Below, piece by piece: positions 9,225 to 16,979 of a DNA stretch of 43,635 nucleotides (positions are counted from its first letter, which is position 1; the number at the start of each line of letters is the position of its first letter). Both the position numbers and the translations under genes were made by a program. The DNA comes from Nitrospiraceae bacterium (GTDB lineage: Bacteria > Nitrospirota > Thermodesulfovibrionia > UBA6902), in assembly GCA_020356065.1 (NCBI GenBank), contig CP070632.1, positions 1,444,209 through 1,487,843 of the forward strand. The letters run 5' to 3'. The notes beneath the pieces were generated by a model. That model searched no databases, had not been told where the DNA came from, and worked only from the letters and a program-made list of their open reading frames with translations.

Positions 9225-9926
9225 CTACGAATTAATAATTTGCAGAAACTTTTCTGCATCATTTCCGGTCCCCACTTTCAGGAACGTTTTTTTCAGGAAT
9301 CTCATGTCCTGTATGGATTTATATGTTTCAATTATCCTGTTATTAAGGAGCACAAACTGGTTTAGGAATTTCGCAGTTTTTCTCTTCTTGAAACGTTTGT
9401 GTCCTCTTATGTTAAGGCGATGTCTTACATCAATTGATTCATGATCAAGGATAATAACCCTGACCCTTGAAACCTGAGCGGACAATAGCCTGAGTAATTC
9501 TTCTATATCAATTTCGCTTTTCCCGTTGTAGTCAGTGAGGCTGAATGGAATATGAGAGATGCCCTCATCAACGAGAACGACTTCTTTACTAAAGTTTTTC
9601 TCGATAAAATGAAATCTGCCAAGTTTAAGAATAATATTCCTGAGGACGTTAATTCTCACAAAAAATCTTTCTCTGTTATTCATCAGCAATGATATGACAT
9701 ACTTTATAAAAGTTCTATAGTTACTGAAATGCCGTAAAAATATCATAATCAGTGGTATATCACTCACAATTCTTCGTAAGAGTTTAGATCTGATAAAATC
9801 CAGTTTAAAATGCCTTAAAACAAGATCATCAGAGAAGAGCACGATGTTGCTATCATTTTTTTTTGTCACTTTGCGCAATAAAGTGGTTTTTCCTGCTCCA
9901 GGCACTCCTGTTACCTCACAAATCAT
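9225..9926 (-). CDS. P-loop NTPase of EPS locus, function unknown
   Basis: A 233-residue protein that opens with a textbook Walker A motif, EVTGVPGAGKTTLLRKV (residues 4-20). A hydrophobic strand ending in acids (VVLVDEGISHIPFS, about residue 135) may be Walker B. The rest is basic and helix-rich, with a lysine/arginine-rich patch (RGHKRFKKRKTAKF) near residue 180. It resembles small AAA or kinase-like NTPases that accompany capsule/EPS genes; no specific family is recognised. It is coupled to the downstream kinase-like gene (2-nt gap) and follows the flippase gene by 52 bp. Confidence 0.7.
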   Translation of the reverse strand: MICEVTGVPGAGKTTLLRKVTKKNDSNIVLFSDDLVLRHFKLDFIRSKLLRRIVSDIPLIMIFLRHFSNYRTFIKYVISLLMNNRERFFVRINVLRNIILKLGRFHFIEKNFSKEVVLVDEGISHIPFSLTDYNGKSEIDIEELLRLLSAQVSRVRVIILDHESIDVRHRLNIRGHKRFKKRKTAKFLNQFVLLNNRIIETYKSIQDMRFLKKTFLKVGTGNDAEKFLQIINS

Positions 9927-9978
9927 ATGTCAAATATTACTTGAACTTAAGATGAGTAATAGTGTACTGAAATGAACA

Positions 9979-11514
9979 TCACTTGTTTTTGAACTTTATT
10001 ATTTTGGGTGAATAATATCTCGTTGGAATAAAATCGAACAAGCTCTGCAATACAGGAATATTGTCTTTTCCTAAAATAAGATGAGGAGCCAGATACAGAA
10101 AGAGGAATACTAGCAGGCCGATGCTTATAATCGGGGTAAAAAGAACGATTATTAAGGGCATTGCCAAATCCCTCAAAACCAATGCTAAATAGGAAATACC
10201 TACCCATACCAGGATGGTTAACTGTACGGCCGGTAAATGAGCGGCCAGGAATACTCTCCACGTCATTGACACAAGTTTCATGCTAAGATGGGCCATCAGT
10301 ATAAAGTTGACGGTAACAGCACCGAGAACCCCACATGCCACACCGTTGAGCCCCCAGAATTGTCCTATCCAGGCTCCTCCCAGCATACACCCGGCATAAA
10401 GCCCCTGACGCCAGGCTCTGCGATACACTGCTCCTGTTGCTCTGGCCAGAGAGTCGCTTAATTTGTAGCTGGTTCGAAATAACATTCCCACCGATAATAT
10501 CTTGAAGGGAATGACAGCCTCAAGCCATGCCGGACCAAAGAGAAACTCTATTATCTCAGGCGATAAAACAAACATAGCTGCGCTGGTTGGTAAAACAACT
10601 AGTGCAGTGAGTGAAAGACCTCTTCGATATGCTGTCTGCAAACGGTCCTGCTGATGCTGAACCTTTGCCATCGCAGGAAAAATAACTTTATCCAGAGCCA
10701 TGCCGATAAGCTGAGCAGGCATGACCATCAGCTGAAAGGCCCTTCCATACAGTCCCAGGGCCTCTGCTCCGAGCCATCGGCCCACAATGAAGTTGCTGCC
10801 CTGACCGGCAGTCGTATTCGCAAGACGGGCAAGCGTAAGTCCTCCACCAAAAAACATCAACTCTTTAACTGCTCGACGTTCCAATAACGGCAGCTTAGGG
10901 TGCGGCTGGACTATCAGGAGGGATAGACATTTAAATGCCATTTGAGAAACATGACCTGCAACTAAAGCCCACATGCCGAAATGTGCAGAAGCCAGCGTAA
11001 TCCCGATAATACCATATCCCAATGTGTACGAAAGTGCATTAATGCCGGCAATCCAGCTAAATTTAATTTCTCGCTGCAGAAGAGACTCAGCAACCAGAGA
11101 GACCCCCTGGATAGGGAATACTACAGACAGTACACAAAGGACAGGAATGAGTTTCTGCATTTTAAAAAAGCCGGCAATTGATGGTGCCATGAATATAAAG
11201 AGTCCTGCCAGCAGTATGCTAAAAAAACACGATAAGGTAAAGCCGGTCCGTATATGTCTTGTTTCAAGTTTCGGACGCTGGACAATTGCAGGTGAAATCC
11301 CGAGTGTGGAGAAAATTGAGGAAAATTTTATGATAACAAGCCCTGCGGTCACAACTCCAAAATTTTCCGGAGTCAGCAGTCGAGCAAGTACAGCGATAAC
11401 CAGTACTTCTGCTATCGCATGAATCCCATTACCCGAAAACATCCAGATGAATCCTCCTATTGTGCGGTGGGTCAATGACTGATTACTTCGTTGTTTTATT
11501 TTCTCTGCTCCCAT
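9979..11514 (-). CDS. Wzx-like oligosaccharide flippase (MOP/PST family)
   Basis: A multi-pass membrane protein of about 511 residues with the N-terminal signature of the polysaccharide transporter family (GGFIWMFSGNGIHAIAEVLV, LARLLTPENFGVVTAGLVII) and some 12-14 hydrophobic segments across its length. It should flip undecaprenyl-linked repeat units from the cytoplasmic to the periplasmic face of the inner membrane for Wzy-type polymerisation. The ATG at 11514 (MGAEKIKQRSNQS) is preferred; a TTG nine codons upstream at 11541 is possible, and neither has a strong ribosome site. It lies between the sugar transferase and the P-loop NTPase. Confidence 0.9.
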   Translation of the reverse strand: MGAEKIKQRSNQSLTHRTIGGFIWMFSGNGIHAIAEVLVIAVLARLLTPENFGVVTAGLVIIKFSSIFSTLGISPAIVQRPKLETRHIRTGFTLSCFFSILLAGLFIFMAPSIAGFFKMQKLIPVLCVLSVVFPIQGVSLVAESLLQREIKFSWIAGINALSYTLGYGIIGITLASAHFGMWALVAGHVSQMAFKCLSLLIVQPHPKLPLLERRAVKELMFFGGGLTLARLANTTAGQGSNFIVGRWLGAEALGLYGRAFQLMVMPAQLIGMALDKVIFPAMAKVQHQQDRLQTAYRRGLSLTALVVLPTSAAMFVLSPEIIEFLFGPAWLEAVIPFKILSVGMLFRTSYKLSDSLARATGAVYRRAWRQGLYAGCMLGGAWIGQFWGLNGVACGVLGAVTVNFILMAHLSMKLVSMTWRVFLAAHLPAVQLTILVWVGISYLALVLRDLAMPLIIVLFTPIISIGLLVFLFLYLAPHLILGKDNIPVLQSLFDFIPTRYYSPKIIKFKNK

Positions 11515-11672
11515 GTGATGTCTGTCTTTGCTATTTTGCAAAGCCTGTTTTCAATTTATTTTTTAAAGTCGTGAAGGGGAGGGTAATGTTCATGGGTAAT
11601 AACGTATGTCGTTTGTTTCCATTACAATCGAAAAGGAAGTGAATTATATTCAAATTCTTCGAACTGATTATC

Positions 11673-13082
11673 TTATCGGCTATGATAATAGCGATTTTGC
11701 CCCTTACCGAACAGGACCGTCTGAATTGTTTTCACTATTATGAATAAATCAAAGAAAACAGACTGGTTCTGAATGTAGTAAAAATCATATTCCCATTTTT
11801 TCGCCTGTTCTTTATTTGTATAGGCATAATGCGCATTTACCTGTCCCCAGCCCGAAAGCCCTGGTTTAACAGTAAACCGGAATTTATAATAAGGCACCTC
11901 CTTTGCCAGCATGTCCGCGTGAACTCTTCGTATAGGACGTGGACCGACAAAACTCATATCTCCCTTCAGCACATTAAAGATCTGGGGCAGCTCATCGAGA
12001 TGGGTCTTACGCAGAAATAAGCCAATTTTTGTAGTTCTTGGATCATTTGGAGAGGACCATACATCTCCTGTTTCCTTTTCTGCGTTATCTACCATACTGC
12101 GAAATTTAAAAAGCGTAAATGGCTTTTCATTTCGTCCGAGTCGGACCTGTTTAAAAAAAACCGGACCTCTTGATGATACTTTGATGGCAAGTGCTATTAA
12201 CAGCATCAAAGGAAAAGCAATAATTAATGCAAAGAGGGACAGAACTTTATCGAGTAACTTTTTAATCCGTCTGTTTAACACCGGATTAAACGTCATACCC
12301 TGATGGCGAAATAAAAACCAGGAATCATTGATATAATGTATTGGAACTTTACCATTTAGTTCCTCATAAAAATAGGGGGCATCGTAGATCTTTATGCCTT
12401 CGACTCTTAGTGCTAAAAGCTGTTTTTTTAACACGGGAAAATTCGAAAAGCTGTCTGAGACAACAACGGTGCGATATTGATCGTCCATGACCAGTTTCAA
12501 CAGACTGATTCCGGTTTTTGACCCATTAATATAGACCTTGCCCGGATTCTCGGAATAATTTCTTATAACTAAATAATTATCGGAAGGGATTTCATTGGTC
12601 TGCCTTATGGTAGATATAATGTCATTCATAATAGGGCTATTTCCTATAAAGAGAATCTTGCCCCTCAACTTTTCTATCCTTGAAGATATTTTTTTAAAGA
12701 TGTTTCTCCAGATAAATATAAATATCATTGTAAATATTGAATAGGGGATAAGAACTGTTCTATTGATAACAACAGGAGATACAAAAAAATATGAGAGAAT
12801 GCCAACAATTGCAGAAGCAATAACAGACGCTGCACAGATATATGAGAAAAGCCTTATGCTATAATTCCATCGCTCGTGATTATACAATTCAAATATATAG
12901 AATATTACCGGGGATATAAACAGAGATATAGCTGTAGGATATGCAGCTAACTGGAAAAGTTCGTTTTGGAATAATTGAGATGTAAGAACTGCTAATACAA
13001 AGGCTATAGATACCAGTATTACGTCTCCTGTTACGAGAAGCATATTTGTTTCTTTAAGTTGTGATTTAATATAAGATTTCAT
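11673..13082 (-). CDS. Polyprenyl-phosphate sugar phosphotransferase (EPS priming enzyme)
   Basis: A 469-residue protein with N-terminal transmembrane helices (about 15-110), a central CoA-binding/Rossmann-like region (GKILFIGNSPIMNDII), a membrane segment (LSLFALIIAFPLMLLIALAI) and a C-terminal bacterial sugar transferase domain. Catalytic-domain motifs include GPVFFKQVRLGRNEKPF, LFKFRSMV, THLDELPQIFNVLKGDMSFV, GPRPI and VKPGLSGWGQV. This is the WbaP/WcaJ/EpsZ type, transferring a sugar-1-phosphate from a nucleotide sugar to undecaprenyl phosphate and so starting the repeat unit. CAGGGGG sits about 5 nt before ATG 13082, supporting the start. It is the only priming enzyme in the window. Confidence 0.93.
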   Translation of the reverse strand: MKSYIKSQLKETNMLLVTGDVILVSIAFVLAVLTSQLFQNELFQLAAYPTAISLFISPVIFYIFELYNHERWNYSIRLFSYICAASVIASAIVGILSYFFVSPVVINRTVLIPYSIFTMIFIFIWRNIFKKISSRIEKLRGKILFIGNSPIMNDIISTIRQTNEIPSDNYLVIRNYSENPGKVYINGSKTGISLLKLVMDDQYRTVVVSDSFSNFPVLKKQLLALRVEGIKIYDAPYFYEELNGKVPIHYINDSWFLFRHQGMTFNPVLNRRIKKLLDKVLSLFALIIAFPLMLLIALAIKVSSRGPVFFKQVRLGRNEKPFTLFKFRSMVDNAEKETGDVWSSPNDPRTTKIGLFLRKTHLDELPQIFNVLKGDMSFVGPRPIRRVHADMLAKEVPYYKFRFTVKPGLSGWGQVNAHYAYTNKEQAKKWEYDFYYIQNQSVFFDLFIIVKTIQTVLFGKGQNRYYHSR

Positions 13083-13124
13083 TTTTACCCCCTGATGATA
13101 GGTCTATCCCTAATCTCTCTTTGT

Positions 13125-13184
13125 CCGTCATTCCGGCAGTTATGAAGCCGGGCGAATCGACCCAGCAGACTGCCGGAATGGCGG
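13125..13184. repeat. REP/MITE-like imperfect palindrome
   Basis: The arms ccgtcattccggcagt (13125-13140) and actgccggaatggcgg (13169-13184) are complementary over 16 bp with one mismatch, around a 28-nt centre that itself holds gccggg...cccagc. It sits in the 188-bp gap between the sugar transferase and GT4 genes. It is more GC-rich than its surroundings and has no T-tract, so a dispersed REP-type element is more likely than a terminator. Confidence 0.6.
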
Positions 13185-13270
13185 CACAATACATATCGTA
13201 TTCAAATTGATACTGTTTACAGACAACGCTGTTTACAAAAAATATATGGTGGATAGTATGGAGTGTTCTT

Positions 13271-14419
13271 CTATGCTGCCCCGGCTTTTTTGTATACTTG
13301 GGCCGTTTTATCTAAAAACTTTTCTTCATCAAAGATGTCAACCGCGAGTTTGCGACTTTTCTCCCCCATGTCATCTATTAACTCGGGGTTATGTATGAAC
13401 CTTTGCATGGTTTCTGCCAGAATTTCTGCATTTTTTGGTGGAACTAAAAATCCGTTACTCCCGTCCAAAACTATATCTCTGCAACCGGGCATATCAGTGG
13501 TAATAATTGGTTTTCCCTTTGCTGCCGCCTCTACCAGAGAACGTGGTACTCCTTCCCGATAGTATGATGGCAAGACAACGATGTCCGACTGATCCAACTC
13601 AGTCATAAGACGGTCTTTATCAAGAGGGCCAAGCCATTTTACAGTTCCCCTTTTATTGACATCTTCAAGCCACTGCAAAGGGACTGCCTGAGGATGAATG
13701 TGTGTTTTACCGCCTCCACTTGATATACCGCCTGCCATAATAAACTCAGCCTGTGGACACTGTTTCTTTACTATTTCAGCAGCGTTTACAAATTCTTTAA
13801 CCCCCTTGGTCCAGAGCATTCGTGAAAAGAATATAAAACCTAAGCGGCCATTCCTGTTTCGGGGTCCATTCGGCCGAATAACGGCCGTATTAACTCCTGA
13901 TCCGGGAACAAGATGAGTGTTCTCCTTCCGGACAAGACCGTGAGAACAGAAGAAATTCATATCTTCCTTATTTTGAAATATGACCTCTGGCCTTCCTGAA
14001 AGCGCAATACGGAACAATCTCTTAGAGATGAATGTCATGAAACCACCTTTTCCCAAGGCATAGCTCAAGCCGGCCATGGTATTGATTATTGACGGTATTC
14101 TGGTCAATCGCGCCGCCATTGAACCATAGATAACCGGTTTGCTGGCAAAATGGTGCACCATATCTGGTGACTCTCTTTTATAAATACTTATTAACTTTAT
14201 AAGAAGCATCATATCAGCAACAGGGTTTTTCCCTTTGTCATTGAAATTAATTTTTATGAATTTAATGTTTTCCCGCATGAATTTATCTTCAAAATTCGCT
14301 TCATCATTGGCCACGCCAATAACCGACCACCCCTGGCGAGACAGAAACTTCATCCCATTGAGCCTGTGATTAAATAAGTTAAAGCCGGTATTGGCCAAAA
14401 ATATGACTTTTTTTCTCAT
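13271..14419 (-). CDS. GT4-type glycosyltransferase
   Basis: A 382-residue two-domain GT-B enzyme. The N-terminal Rossmann half runs from VIFLANTGFNLFNHRLNGMK, with HHFASKPVIYGSMAARL. The C-terminal half has the GT4 retaining signature: GFIFFSRMLWTKGVKEFV, then DIVVLPSYYREGVPRSLVEA with the E-x7-E pair (EGVPRSLVE), and GSNGFLVPP. It should add a sugar from a nucleotide donor to the lipid-linked EPS intermediate on the cytoplasmic side. AGGAG about 9 nt before ATG 14419 supports the start. It is the only clear glycosyltransferase besides the priming enzyme, so further sugars must be added by enzymes encoded elsewhere or the repeat is very short (inference). Confidence 0.92.
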   Translation of the reverse strand: MRKKVIFLANTGFNLFNHRLNGMKFLSRQGWSVIGVANDEANFEDKFMRENIKFIKINFNDKGKNPVADMMLLIKLISIYKRESPDMVHHFASKPVIYGSMAARLTRIPSIINTMAGLSYALGKGGFMTFISKRLFRIALSGRPEVIFQNKEDMNFFCSHGLVRKENTHLVPGSGVNTAVIRPNGPRNRNGRLGFIFFSRMLWTKGVKEFVNAAEIVKKQCPQAEFIMAGGISSGGGKTHIHPQAVPLQWLEDVNKRGTVKWLGPLDKDRLMTELDQSDIVVLPSYYREGVPRSLVEAAAKGKPIITTDMPGCRDIVLDGSNGFLVPPKNAEILAETMQRFIHNPELIDDMGEKSRKLAVDIFDEEKFLDKTAQVYKKAGAA

Positions 14420-14498
14420 ACTGGATACTCCTGTTATTTCATTTTCAGTTTATGGACAGTACGATCTCCGGTTATTGATATGCATCAATGTATTGGAT

Positions 14499-15761
14499 CT
14501 AAGATTCAGGTGAAAATATTGATCTCTTTCCATGTGCTATTTCGATTGAAGGGTGGTATAAGTTATTTCGCGTCAAATTGATGCTAAATACCAGGGCAAG
14601 AAAAATCCATAGTATTCTGAACCTTATGAGGTTATGCGTCATAGCGAGTGGAAGAATTGAAAACATCAGGGCTATATAATATGGCGTTCTAATACAGGTT
14701 TTTAGATATATATAGAGATAAAGGGCAAATACACACCCTCCGATAAGACCGTATGAGTATATGATATCAAGGAATGTATTATGTATTTCTTTTGTATGAT
14801 GCAATTCTTTCATTCCCAGGGATTTGTTTTTCTTCCCTGCTCCAAAAAGCAACTGCAACCCTTCTGAGTTTAATCTTCCTGTTGTTCTCTTTTCCAGGTC
14901 AGCAGTAATACTGCCCTTTTGAATAAATTTCTTGTATATCGCAGTTGTGCGTAATTCATCAACAGAAAAAAGACCAGTAAATAGAATCGCTGTTAAAATT
15001 ACGGGAACTACTGTACATAACAGCACTTTATTGCATCTGTAAAGCATGATGATATCGACTATGACCATACTTGCGATTCCAGCCCTAGATGCTGCTATGA
15101 AGATATAGTAATGCGCTAATACAAGTACCAACGACAACCCGAATGCCTTGAGAAACTTTTCTCTTCTCGTCATACATCGTAATTGATCAGATAATATGAG
15201 AGTTATCGCAATTATGCTTATGGTGTAGCTGGCCAATTGATTGGGATTACTGAAAGTGAGTACTTGTCTTGATTCAAATGCAGCCTCCGGACTCCCCTGT
15301 ACAGCCAAGGGAACTATCAACGAGAGGAGTATTCCGTAATACAGGTAGAGGATGATTCTTTTATTGTACGTTGCTATCCTTAAAAATAATACAGAAAAAA
15401 CGATGAAAATGATAGAGGTATATATGGTCTGCAGAGAAGCTTTTATATAGACCGTCTCAAAAGAAGAAGCATAATACCACATATTTATACATACTGCCCA
15501 TAAGGCAAAAGCAGACAGAGGCAAGGAGACGAGACTTAATAATTGAAGCTCGTATTTATAAAGAGTACAGATTACATAGATCATGAGAAGCGCAATTGGT
15601 ATATCAACTATTTGGAATCCCCCTGTACTGAAAAAATACAGCGGCACGAGAAAGAAAACGAGCAGTACTGAAGAAATTAGGAGTTTGCTCTTTCCCTGGA
15701 AAGAGGGCTGCAGCATATCAGTAGTGCCACTCAATATTAAATTATTCTGCATTTTAAACAT
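14499..15761 (-). CDS. Wzy/O-antigen-ligase-like EPS polymerase
   Basis: A 420-residue, very hydrophobic protein with about 10-12 membrane segments and a larger periplasmic loop (about residues 255-310). The SRAGIASM motif after a hydrophobic helix and the HNTFLDIIYSYGLIGG block match the Wzy_C/O-antigen ligase superfamily (typical S-R-[AG] and H-N-x-[FY]-L). It should polymerise flipped repeat units in the periplasm. It precedes the GT4 gene by 79 bp. ATG 15761 (MFKMQNN) is used; the ATG three codons later is equally possible. Confidence 0.85.
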   Translation of the reverse strand: MFKMQNNLILSGTTDMLQPSFQGKSKLLISSVLLVFFLVPLYFFSTGGFQIVDIPIALLMIYVICTLYKYELQLLSLVSLPLSAFALWAVCINMWYYASSFETVYIKASLQTIYTSIIFIVFSVLFLRIATYNKRIILYLYYGILLSLIVPLAVQGSPEAAFESRQVLTFSNPNQLASYTISIIAITLILSDQLRCMTRREKFLKAFGLSLVLVLAHYYIFIAASRAGIASMVIVDIIMLYRCNKVLLCTVVPVILTAILFTGLFSVDELRTTAIYKKFIQKGSITADLEKRTTGRLNSEGLQLLFGAGKKNKSLGMKELHHTKEIHNTFLDIIYSYGLIGGCVFALYLYIYLKTCIRTPYYIALMFSILPLAMTHNLIRFRILWIFLALVFSINLTRNNLYHPSIEIAHGKRSIFSPES

Positions 15762-15854
15762 CTACCACTCATAATTCAGGCAGGGATTATGCTGAAGTTG
15801 GGACTTAATAATTCTTCTCTTATTATGATTAGGTAAGGCTGGATAGGATTCCGA

Positions 15855-16449
15855 CTAATTTTGAGTCTTTTTACACAGGTTACGCGGCGGTTTAGGAACA
15901 ATTTTATCGGCAGATAAACTTGGTGGGACAGCACCTCTATAATTTGCTCCTTCACTGGACGGCCATCCCTTACGAGATAAATCAACAGCACCGTCTGCCG
16001 TGAGAATAACCGCTCCCGGTCTTCACGTATCCATGAACAATGCCGGAATCCGAATACTTTCTTACTGACCTGTATATTTTCCTGGCTTCATCATGAATTT
16101 CCCAGTCAGCATTAGGCACAGTTCTGAATTCCTTATACCCACCATCAATAACAGGTGCTTCATTTTGAAAGTTCTTAATAACGATATGATGGGAATCAGT
16201 TCCGATGATATTGATCTCAATGTCGCTTTCATAATACGTACCATCTCGTACATATAACATGTCACCGGGTTGTAATTCGGGAATACTTTTTGATAATGTT
16301 GCCCATGGATTTGTTATGTCCCCGACGTTTATATCAATGCCCCGATCAGCGTCGACATAATAAATATTTCCGGATGCCGATGCACGAAAACTCCATACAT
16401 CGCCCATTAAGAACAAAAAAGTACTTATAAAAAAGATATATGCTGTATT
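15855..16449 (-). pseudogene. Internally deleted, decayed paralogue of the beta-helix protein gene
   Basis: Frame 1 encodes a relic of the start of a secreted beta-helix protein (IYYVDADRGIDINVGD, SIPELQPGDMLYVRDGTY, PVIDGGYKEFRTVPNADWE, VHGYVKTGS). It matches residues about 33-155 of the 2866-4728 protein at well over half of positions. The frame then shifts, and a second frame carries the matching C-terminal end (DGAVDLSRKGWPSSEGANYR versus GAIDLSSNGWPGTHDGGFRG) up to a TAG at 15855-15857. Some 420 central codons are missing. At the 5' end the hydrophobic signal core (YIFFISTFLFLMG) runs straight into an upstream TAA at 16450-16452 with no ATG, so the start is lost too. An intact shorter product is unlikely. 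Confidence 0.85.
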
Positions 16450-16593
16450 TTAAAACAGGATTTACTCAACAGGGTACCATGTTATTTGGAATTGACTTCA
16501 ACATACGTATCTTTCGGCCCTTTATTAGGGTATAAGAGGATGTGAGCATATTATGTGATTTCTATTACATATGTGAATTTAAGATTTGCTTAG

Positions 16594-16639
16594 AAAAAAA
16601 AGCCCGACAAATATAAACCGGTTATATTTGTCGGGCTTT
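16594..16639 (-). terminator. Strong intrinsic terminator
   Basis: Perfect 18-bp arms aaagcccgacaaatataa (16599-16616) and ttatatttgtcgggcttt (16622-16639) enclose a 5-nt loop. On the minus strand the hairpin runs into eight T residues (complement of 16594-16601). It lies 37 nt after the stop of the small gene at 16676 and should end transcription coming from the BY-kinase side. Confidence 0.9.
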
Positions 16640-16675
16640 AAGTGTCCTTTTTCGAGGTGTTAAAGTACTCCGAGC

Positions 16676-16876
16676 TTATTTAAAAACTTTTTTATCTTCT
16701 ACTTCAATGTACAGTATGCCGCCATTATTAAACTTAACGGTCACTTTTGCATGTGAATTCTCCCTGATGATATCATAATGTTCAAATGCCTCTATGATCT
16801 TGGCATATTTACTGACAGATTTTTGGGCCCGATGTCTTTTAATATCAGCTATTGTATGTATTGCATTTTGTTTCAT
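16676..16876 (-). CDS. Small basic protein of unknown function
   Basis: A 66-residue protein (MKQNAIHTIADIKRHRAQKS ... VKFNNGGILYIEVEDKKVFK). A basic helical first half (RHRAQKSVSKYAKIIEAFE) is followed by a beta-rich second half. ATG 16876 is chosen because AAAGTGG lies about 5 nt upstream; a TTG at 16891 would add five residues. It lacks a signal peptide, membrane helix and cysteines. It stands between the BY-kinase gene (103-bp gap) and a strong terminator, so it is the last gene of that transcript or a unit of its own. No family recognised. Confidence 0.6.
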   Translation of the reverse strand: MKQNAIHTIADIKRHRAQKSVSKYAKIIEAFEHYDIIRENSHAKVTVKFNNGGILYIEVEDKKVFK

Positions 16877-16979
16877 TGATACCACTTTCAAGCGATGCGC
16901 ATTTCAGAGTTCTTCAGTCAATGTATAACTATTTCTCTCTCTACAAATATATATATTTTTAAAGGTTTCATCACATGCT

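Noticed and set aside
9947-10261. 104-residue minus-strand frame overlapping the flippase gene
   Set aside because: A shadow frame inside a well-supported Wzx gene; no domain or ribosome site.
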